Part shown: one piece after another, positions 56,475 to 64,000 of the stretch
How positions within the stretch are numbered: position 1 is the first letter of the stretch
Layout of the letters: each line of letters starts with the position of its first letter
Assembly: GCA_029532415.1 (NCBI GenBank)
Contig: JAQOTA010000048.1
Location: forward strand, 856,001 to 920,000
From: Marasmius tenuissimus
Lineage: Eukaryota > Basidiomycota > Agaricomycetes > Agaricales > Marasmiaceae
Direction: 5' to 3'
Length of the DNA: 64,000 bases
Notes under the pieces: model-generated
Databases searched by the model: none
Seen by the model: only the letters and a program-made list of their open reading frames with translations
What the model was told of the DNA's origin: nothing
Program-made: the position numbers and the translations under genes

Positions 56475-57642
56475 CTAATCCTCTGTCAAGTCGATCGTCA
56501 CCCCGACAATCGGTTCTCTTTTAACCTTCTTGCGTGGGCGGTCTTTATTGATCTGCTTGCGGAGGGCTTCGAGTTGTCGCTGAGCGGAGATTGAGGACAA
56601 GCAGTATATTTTAACATAGATCGGCGACTGACCTCTAGATCCGCAAGCTTCCTTGCATTCTCATCACCCTCGTCGTCAGACTCAGCAACCAGTTCTCCGT
56701 CCGAATCAGACTCTGCTTTGCATCTAGTCCTCTTCTGAGGGATTCTTATTGAACTGTCATGCGGTGGTGAGGGTGATATGGATTGGAGAGGAGGTCGTGA
56801 AGCAATGCCTTGTGCTTGGAGAATTGCTGGAAGACAATAATCAGTCGAATAAAGGTGGATGGACGAGCATACTGCCGTGGGGTACCTAAAGGTCTGTACC
56901 GGAATTGAAAAGTCACCACCGGTGGTCCCAATGATTCGGTTCTTGCTTCTGTCCTTTTCCGGATGGTAATGGCTGGTTGGTCAAAACTGGACTCCCATAA
57001 TCAGATCTGGACCTTTGGGCTTCCGGCAAGAACATGCACCGTACCTAGTCTGGTGAGTGATCATCTTCTTGGTCTTTTCGTGGAACGTTTTGGCAACAGG
57101 GACGGGATTGCCCTTCCAAGCAAGTCCGGTTCGGACCACCCAGACATTCTCGATCTTTATTTGGATCAGTCCTATATCTGCCACCGTTGGATCAGAGAGA
57201 AGACCGTCCTCGTCTTTTTATATTTCGGTGAGAACTCGCTGGAGGAAGAGACAAAAACACACCGGAAACCTTCACGTTAGAGAAAGTGAAAGGCCTACAA
57301 CTCGTTTCGGTCACATATAGACCCTCCATGTACAAAGGATGATTGGATTCCTCCGTTCGGGTCCCTTTTCCACCACATTCATGGCCGTCTACCCGAACCC
57401 GACCCATGGTCGGCGAACGGAATTCCTCGTTATGCCAATGTATTTTGTAAGGCTACCCAATAGTCAGTTCTCCCACTTTGCTCAATCAGTGAATATTCGG
57501 CGCGTTCTCGACATACCTTGCCCGCCTCTGAGGCAATCCAGCAGGTTACCACCTTGGTTTCTTCTTCAACTCGGACATCGTATTCTCCGAGAGGCTTGTC
57601 GTCCACAGTAATCCAAGCTGAGAATCCATCGTATCGGAGCAT
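56475..57642 (-). CDS. DUF7918 array gene 6 (subfamily b)
   Basis: Intact. MLRYDGFSAWITVDDKPLGE, TCWIASEAGK|PYKIHWHNEEF, VRVDGHECGGK, LYVTETSCRPFTFSNVKVS|DEDGLLSD, ADIGLIQIKIENV, FHEKTKKMITHQT, R|TEARTESLGPPVVTFQFRYR, AILQAQGIASRPP, KRTRCKAESDSDGE, ESDDEGDENARKLADLE|RQLEALRKQI, RKKVKREPIVGVTIDLTED. Six exons. VKRE and TIDLTED are preserved. Confidence 0.8.
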
Positions 57643-57824
57643 CCTTTCGCTTGGCGAGTAGATGGCGAAGAGTTAATGGAGTACGCAAAGGACAAAATCT
57701 GAAGATAGAAACAACGGTCGGGATGGTTGTCAGCACGGAGAACCACGCTATAATTCACACCAAGATATCGCAAATACTCCCGGGCTCTTTCCAAGCAGCA
57801 AGAACTTTCCTGATGAGTTTACGA

Positions 57825-57985
57825 TTTCGAAGAAAGCAAGAGATTAGTGGGAGTGGAGCAGTGGCAGAGGATGAAAGGGGCAGAGCGCGACGGTTACGCG
57901 CCACGAGGCAAAATTTGCACGGTCACTCGCCAATCACGTATCTGGTAATGCTGACCAGGACCGTTGAGTCTTGACGCGCGTGACG
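57825..57985. promoter_or_regulatory. Array promoter module (upstream of gene 6)
   Basis: Core GGTCACTCGCCAA at 57921-57933, preceded by GCAAGAGATTAGTGGGAGTG and GAGCGCGACGGTTACGCG, followed by GACGCGCGTGACGC. Slightly diverged core. Confidence 0.5.
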
Positions 57986-58517
57986 CACCATTGCCAAAGC
58001 GCCCTCATTTCTCAGCAGTTTTGGCCGGAAATTGACATCAGGGGTTCATATGTTTTCACCAAAACTCCGCCTGGGTTCCGACAAAATCGATATCTTGAGG
58101 AATCAGAAGCTTACTTGACCGTCAAGGATCGCCCAGGGTACACTCGCTGTCTATTCTTCCCGTCTGCCAGCTGGAAATTAGTTTCAAACTTCAAGTCCGA
58201 ATTGATGACGCTAACGATGGTATACAGAGTCGATATACAGATCGCTAAACGGGATACAGTCGAGGGGGATCGTGACCAGTGACAGTAATAGACAAGCCCA
58301 CGGGCCCTGGGACGGTGCTTGGCGTCACCTTCGCATTTGGTGGGCGCATCCTGTGTGGCTCTGGTCCAGAGGGAACCCTTTGTGTGGTTGGGATACACGT
58401 GGATCACTATGATATACTATCCGAGCGTATTGGTCGCCAGTATTGTTCTTGGGAGAGGAAAAATGTTCAACACAGGCCATCGAATGCAAACTTGGCATTG
58501 AGTTGGCCAAATGCCCG

Positions 58518-59693
58518 CTAATCCTCTGTTAAATCGATCGTCAGCCCGACGATTGGTTCTCTCTTGACCTTCTTGCGCGGGCGATCTTTCTTCATCTGCT
58601 TGCGGAGGGCTTCCAGTTGTCGCTGGACAGATATCTATTGATGTCGACACTTTCCACCATAGATGAGTGACTGACCTCTAGATCCGCAAGCTTCTTTGCT
58701 TTCTCGTCGTCCTCATCATCAGATACACCGATAGGCTCTCCATCCGAGTCAAATTCCCCCTTGCATCTGGTTCTCTTCTGGGGCATTCCAGTGAGGCCGT
58801 CTCGGGGAGGAGAAGGTGATATACGTTGAGGCGGAGGACGCGGAGCGATGCCTTGTGCTTGGAGGAACGCTGGAAGACATTGATTATCAGTCAGACGAAG
58901 GTGGCTGAGCGAGCGTATCGCGACGGGGTACCTAAAGGCCTGTATCTGAATTGGAAGATCGCTACCGGTGGACCCAACGGTTCAGTCACTAATCTCGTCA
59001 CTTCCTCGATGGGGATGTCTGGTTGGTCGTAACTGGACCTCCTTTATCAGACCTTGTAGCATTTAGCATAAACATGCATCACACCTGGTCTGATGATTGA
59101 TCAGCTTCTTAGTTTTCTCGTGGTATGTTTTGTCAGTAGGAAGAGTGTCGCCCGGCCAAGCAAGTCCACGTTCAAGCACCCGAATATTCTCGATCTTTAT
59201 CTGGACCAAGCCCATCTCCGGAGCGTCAGGATCAGAAAGGAGTCTGTCTTCGTCTGTATTTCGATTGCATTTCGTTGAGAATCACTTGGAGTAGGAGACG
59301 TATAAGAACACACCGGAAGTCTTCACTCTTGAGAAAGTGAAGGGCCTGCAACTCGTTCCAGTTACATATAAACCCTCTTTCTTCATCGTCTGCCTAGCTT
59401 GCTCCGAGCTTCTTGTCAATCCACCACACCTATGGCCATCTACCCGAACCCAGCCCGCGGTCGGTGAACGAAATTCGTCATCACGCCAGTATACTTTGTA
59501 TGCCTTCATCCAAGAATCAAGATTCTCCTTTCTCGACAGATGGCAAGTCGAGGCGTTTGGGACATACCTTGCCTACCTCCGACGGGATCCAACAGGTGAC
59601 CATCCTGGATTCCTCGTCAACTTGGACGTCGTATTCCTTGAGGGGCTCATCATCCACGGTTATCCAGGCCGAGAACTTGTTGTATTGGAGCAT
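58518..59693 (-). CDS. DUF7918 array gene 7 (subfamily b)
   Basis: Intact. MLQYNKFSAWITVDDEPLKE, TCWIPSEVGK|AYKVYWRDDEF, VRVDGHRCGGL, GLYVTGTSCRPFTFSRVKTS|DEDRLLSD, EMGLVQIKIENI, YHEKTKKLINHQT, R|LVTEPLGPPVAIFQFRYR, AFLQAQGIAPRPPP, KRTRCKGEFDSDGE, SDDEDDEKAKKLADLE|RQLEALRKQM, RKKVKREPIVGLTIDLTED. It is the last member of the array; upstream of it only a diverged form of the promoter module is visible (59.9-60.07 kb). Confidence 0.8.
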
Positions 59694-60669
59694 GAGGCTG
59701 CCCGTTCACAAGTAAAGATTGAAGAGGAATCGAGGATCTTCAATCGACTATACAAAGACAGAGTCTGAGGGTCATCAAATGAGATCAAACGGTCAGGATG
59801 GTTGAGATTTGACACATGATACGCACCAGAGTCTAAAGATACCTGTCTCCAAATCCTGAGTTCGTTCGAGAAGATAACAGGCTTTTGCAATGTCAAAGGA
59901 AGTGCGAAGTTTGCGATAGACTCAGAGTATCTATGGGAAGAGCGCAACGGTCACGCGGCGCCAGGGCAGGCCAGGGCCCAGGACCCCGGACTCCGATTCA
60001 GTTGCAAGTTCTCGCGGTGGCACCTGCTCACCGTGTCCGTACCCCTGACACGACGCGCTTGACTCGCCGAACCTCCTTCTGTCTTGGACGTGTCGATTTT
60101 TGTCATTCTCTGAACCACCGTAGCAGAATCCGAATTGCCAAGCCCATGCGAGATGCAATTACACTCCTATCAAATCTGGCTGCAATTGACAACAGGTTCG
60201 TGCGTTCGCACCAAAACAATCCACCTGAGTTCCGACGAACTCGATTCGATGACTCTGAGGGATCAGAATGTTGTCCATGCGACTCAACTGCGACATATTG
60301 ATACCTACCACCGTATACGGGCTCTACGGTACTCATGAGACCTTGAGAATACTTGGTTCTTCCGCGTTTGACTACCATGCACATGTTAACCAGACTATCA
60401 GCAGTACCCCATATGCCTCCTAGAAACGTTGATCACTGCCAGAAGCTCTCCAACTGCTCAAAATGGTCACTGTCCAGTGCCACTTCTTCACCATGTTGGG
60501 TTCGGTGTAGGTCCGGAAGAGCCGAAATTCTCCCGCCTAATTGGTCGGACCGGGAGACTCCGACCGATTGGGTGCGGCGATAATTCTGGGGTTGTACAGC
60601 TTGTCACTGGTTTCCTTTCTCTTTCTCTTAAGTTTCTCTCTTCCACCTTCTCCCTCATTCACTCTTTTT
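59694..60669. other. Intergenic between array gene 7 and NIPA gene
   Basis: Holds a diverged array promoter module (GAGCGCAACGGTCACGCGG near 59940; GCGGTGGCACCTGCTCACC near 60015) and a long pyrimidine-rich leader before the NIPA ATG. Short frames here have no support. Confidence 0.45.
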
Positions 60670-62114
60670 ATGTCTTCCGCCGTTGACGAGAAATGGATTG
60701 GCCTCTCGCTAGCCGTCTCTAGCTCAATGGCAATTGGGATGAGTTCTATCATCATGAAGAAGGTGGGTGACGCTCGCGGCAATTCTCCTCTCTCAATCGC
60801 TCAAGGTCTATTGCAGGGACTCAACGCCTCGGGAAACAATGCCTCTGATACCTATGCGTATTTCAAGAATCCTGTTTGGTGGGCTGGGATGTTTGCTTGT
60901 ACGTTCTCCACTCTTGCCAACGTGTTCACGAACTAAAGATAGCTTGCCGTTAGTGGGCTTGGGTGAAGGTCAGATATCGCTCGTAAAGGCTCAAAATCAT
61001 AGGAGTACTGAAAATTTCCCAGTCGCCAACTTTGCTGCCTACACGTTTGCCCCACCGATCCTTGTCACGCCTTTGGGAGCTCTCAGTGTGTTGATTGGGT
61101 ACATCCTCAGAGTATCGCCGCCCATGCTGTTTTCTTACAATTGCCTCCAGCGCTGTGCTCGCTTCTTTTCTACTCAATGAACACCTTGGTCATCTCGGTC
61201 GACTTGGTTGTACCCTGTCCCTTCTCGGTTCGCTCATTATCGTCCTACACGCTCCTGAAGACAAACCAATCTCAACAATCACTGAAATCATCAACGACGC
61301 GTCGCAACCACCCTTCCTTTTCTACGTCTTCTTTTCGGTTCTCTATGTCACCTTCGCCATATTCTATATCTGCCCACGATACGGCCAGCTGAACCCGGTC
61401 GTTTACATCTCGGTTTGCTCCATCGTCGGCTCCATTGGCGTAATGGCAATGAAAGCATTCGGAATCGCGGTCAAGCTCACATTCAGTGGGAGCAATCAAT
61501 TCGTGTACCCCAGCACCTGGGCGACGGCCATTGTTGGCGGGGGTTGTATCTTAATGCAGATGGCGTACCTGAATAAGGCGTTGGACAGGTTCAGTGTCAA
61601 CATGTGCGTCCCTGCTCTCTTTTCTTCCCCTTTTTTCCCTATGTATCTAATCGTCCCTTTTTACAGTGTGAACTTGATCTACTATGTATTCTTCACGACG
61701 TCGACTATTTCTGCCTCTGTTATCCTGTTTCAAGGATTCAACACCACAGACGTTACGGACATCATCTCCCTGTTCGCCGGGTTCGCAGTCATTCTGCTTG
61801 GTGTTTACGTCCTCAACCTTTCCCGCAATAACACGAATCCCTCGAATATCGGACAGCAAACACAATCACAAACGCGGCATTCCTTGGACGAATGGGGAAC
61901 GAACGGGCGGTCACAGGCACAAGCGTGGGGTGCGGTGCCTCGGGCAAGGGGTGATGATGAGGAGAGAATCATGTTGAATGATTTCGCCATTGGGGAAGAA
62001 GAGGAGGAAGAAGAACAAGTCCGGTGTCCCCCAACTCCCCGCCGGTCGGAGGAGGACCTGGATAAGACGAGGAAATCTGTGCAGATCTCGACGAGGGGAA
62101 GCAGGCCCGTGTAA
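60670..62114 (+). CDS. NIPA-family magnesium transporter
   Basis: Membrane Mg2+ transporter/permease of the NIPA (DUF803) family. MSSAVDEKWIGLSLAVSSSM, IIMKKVGDA, WWAGMFA|YSLPLVGLGE|VANFAAYTFAPPILVTPLGA, LSVLIG|AVLASFLLNEHLGHLGRL, GCTLSLLGSLIIVLHAPEDK, YGQLNPVVYISVCSIVGSIG, MKAFGIAVKL, RFSVNI|VNLIYYVFFTTSTI. About nine TM helices, then a hydrophilic tail rich in Glu ending TRGSRPV. Four introns of about 50-65 nt restore the family motifs exactly. A longer plus-strand frame from 60541 is not needed, because 60670 matches the family start. Confidence 0.92.
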
Positions 62115-62812
62115 AAAATCTGTATCGTTACTACTACTTCGGACATTTTGGATGGACAATTTTGGGTTTGTAGTATGGTTGTATTCATGTTGTACTTAGA
62201 TGATGTAGAGCTAAGTATAGGATGTGAACCTTGTGGATCTTATCGTGGCGTTTTGGCATCGGGAAGGAAAGTTGCCGCCTGCGGGGTGCTATGCAATCTC
62301 GGCGCTGCGCACAAGGGCGGACCTGTGAAAACGGCGTCGAGTACAATTCAAAAGGTGCTCAATCATTGATTGAAGCAAGATGAACGGTCTAAGCAAAGAC
62401 CGAAGACCGGAGGATACTACGCTAAATTAGGTCCATTAGATCCAATAATGTACAATCAGTATATACGACGTAGGGTAAGAGTACGAGTAGATGAATCCTA
62501 GGATAGCACGAAGATACAGTAGCGGATTAGGTTTTAGTATGTGGCTGGGTAGGCTGCGAGAGAGAAATTCCCTGATTAGAAACAAGAATGAATGTGTAGG
62601 CTGGAGATACAGTCATCGAAGTAGTGGAAGTTAGTATGTAGGTAGTATACCGCGTCATCAAAAGCCGTGTCAAGAAACGAGGGTATCAAGGGTATGGTGA
62701 GGAATCCGAAAGAGCGTGAGCGATTGAGAGTCCGTAAACGAGCGACAAAGTCCGAGAAAGGAGTGAAAGTTGTTGTTGTTGTCGATGGGAGGGGGGAAGG
62801 GGGGCCTGAGGA
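62115..62812. other. Intergenic, 3' ends of convergent genes
   Basis: About 700 bp between the NIPA stop (+) and the DUF7918 stop (-). Purine-rich, no supported gene. Confidence 0.45.
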
Positions 62813-64000
62813 TTACATGCTTGGCTCTGTCTTGATCCTCTTGCGCGAGGTTTCCCTAGCTTTCTTCCGGGCGAGAATGGCTTGAATCTCGCTCTATTCG
62901 TATCAAAGGAAAGATCAGGTGCGCAGAAGAACTTGAGCTTGAAAGCACTGACCTGAAGTTCGCGGAGTTTTGCATCATCAGCCAAATCCGCCTCCTCAGA
63001 CCCACCGGTGATATCCCCGAGCTGCCCCCTTACTTCCTCTTCCTCTTCGTCCTCAAAGCCGCCACTGTCACGAGGGCGCTTGAGTTGAGGTCTCCTACTG
63101 GGACCGGCTTGAGGTTGCGGATACGAGGACGATGAGTATGGAGGAGAAGGAAACATCTGATGCCCGGGCGACAATAGAGGTGCGATCCCGCTAGCTTGTA
63201 AGACGTCTGTGAATCCGTCGGTGAGAACAGGAATGAGAAGCCGCGGCTGAACACTGGAGCTAACGCACCGAGGGGCCGGTATTTGAAGCAGAACATAGCT
63301 ATTGGAACTCCAAAATCGCGAGCGTAAGCTAAAGGTGTTTCGGCGGTTGTCGTCTGCAGGAACCTATTGCAAAACCAACAAAGCCAGTTGAGGCGATTGA
63401 CCGGTGAATAATGAAGGTCTAGACACACCTTGTCTGGTGGCTGATGCATCGCTTTGAGGACTCGTGATAGATCTTCTCCTCCGGTACTGGCTGGGGAAAG
63501 TACACGTCGGTTGGTGTTGGTGTTGTGTTCATGATGATGAGTTGTATGTCACCCAATTCCAGGGACTCGGCCGTTGAGAGGAATGCACTATCATCTAAAG
63601 TGCGATGTTGATCAGATGAGCGTTCGGAGCAAAGGCTTATAGGAGATAGGACGTGCCAGTTGTCTTCACAGACGAAAAAAAGAACCGCTCCAGCGCTGTC
63701 GCGCTCGTCCTGATTCCTTTCATCTGCGCCACGTCCGTCGGGCTCTCCGACAACAAACCACCGCAATGATTCCCATCAATCCGTAACCTTCCAGCTGTTG
63801 GTCCATAAAACATATTACACATCCAGTTCACCTCATATTCCTAGGAGAGAAAGGAGAACGAAAAAACAACCTGCGCTTAGAGCCGAGTCGCAAAGGCGCC
63901 ACTAACGGAGGAGGCAAAGGCGCGCAGTACGTACCTTCCCCGCTTCCGAAGCGATCCAACATGTCACAGTACTGTTCCCTATCGATAAATCCACGCCATA
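62813..64000 (-). CDS. DUF7918 protein, ninth copy, 5' partial
   Basis: The window ends inside exon 1 (...YGVDLSIGNSTVTCWIASEA, then GK). It continues YEVNWMCNMF, LRIDGNHCGGLL, TSATALERFFFSSVKTTG, DDSAFLSTAESLELGDIQLI, YHESSKRCISHQT, IAMFCFKYRPLG and LQASGIAPLLSPG, then a Pro/Ser linker, acidic EDEEEEEVRGQ and TSRKRIKTEPSM. It keeps a SUMO-acceptor-like IKTE but stops directly after EPSM, so it lacks the VIDLT-type tail of its relatives. It is diverged from the array genes, more like a separate lineage of the family. Confidence 0.7.

Noticed and set aside
47091..59693. Regularly spaced repeats as CRISPR or satellite array
   Set aside because: The periodicity comes from tandem protein-coding genes of about 1.1-1.2 kb with diverged introns, not short identical repeats.

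Overview
This is a nuclear segment from a filamentous basidiomycete, most likely an Agaricomycete. The evidence is dense genes with many short GT-AG introns (about 38-75 nt), standard fungal housekeeping genes (CWC2, TMA46/DFRP1, forkhead factor, ATM1, PGS1, DUF2415 WD protein, COQ4, NIPA) and families that I associate with mushroom-forming fungi (DUF7918, NADAR and PARP-like proteins, small secreted cysteine-rich proteins). I saw no transposase or reverse-transcriptase ORF, no rRNA and no convincing tRNA. Gene spans below include introns; exon joins were deduced by eye from splice signals and family conservation.

Left part (1-16 kb): the 3' part of CWC2, then TMA46 (with an apparent 1-nt frameshift), a BTB protein and a forkhead factor whose 5' end and promoter were partly duplicated into 6.2-6.56 kb. 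After a sparse zone come two paralogous secreted proteins (9.4 and 14.5 kb). Each has 10 cysteines in the mature part, the same three-exon structure with a 6-nt first coding exon, and about 1.3 kb of duplicated flank. Between them lies a 65-aa precursor of a 4-cysteine peptide (12.9 kb).

Middle (16-34 kb): full ATM1 (+) and full PGS1 (-) are separated by about 4 kb. That gap contains a relic of the PGS1 3' end next to ATM1 and a relic of the ATM1 3' part next to PGS1, the scar of a tandem duplication around an original tail-to-tail junction. A single-TM protein and a coiled-coil gene lie between the relics. Then follow a DUF2415 WD protein, a solitary DUF7918 gene, COQ4 and a C2H2 zinc-finger gene.

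34-44.4 kb is the most striking region: a compact ADP-ribose locus. It holds a protein made of zinc fingers, a zinc-finger-NADAR fusion, a decayed NADAR copy with a kinase relic, a second NADAR, a PARP-like ADP-ribosyltransferase with H-Y-E residues, a zinc-finger PARP-like protein that has lost H and E, and a zinc-finger PARP-like protein with H-Y-E intact. NADAR enzymes remove ADP-ribose (from guanine in characterised cases) and PARP folds add it, so this looks like a clustered writer/eraser system. The same zinc-finger exon, flanked by phase-0 introns at the same codon, is reused across its members. NADAR-2 and a PARP-like gene are divergently transcribed from a 444-bp intergenic region.

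47-60 kb: a tandem array of seven DUF7918 loci, all on the minus strand, in two subfamilies (order a-b-a-b-b-b-b); at least two are pseudogenes. Intact members end in a SUMO-acceptor-like site followed by a SUMO-interaction-like motif. A NIPA magnesium transporter and a ninth, 5'-truncated DUF7918 gene close the window.
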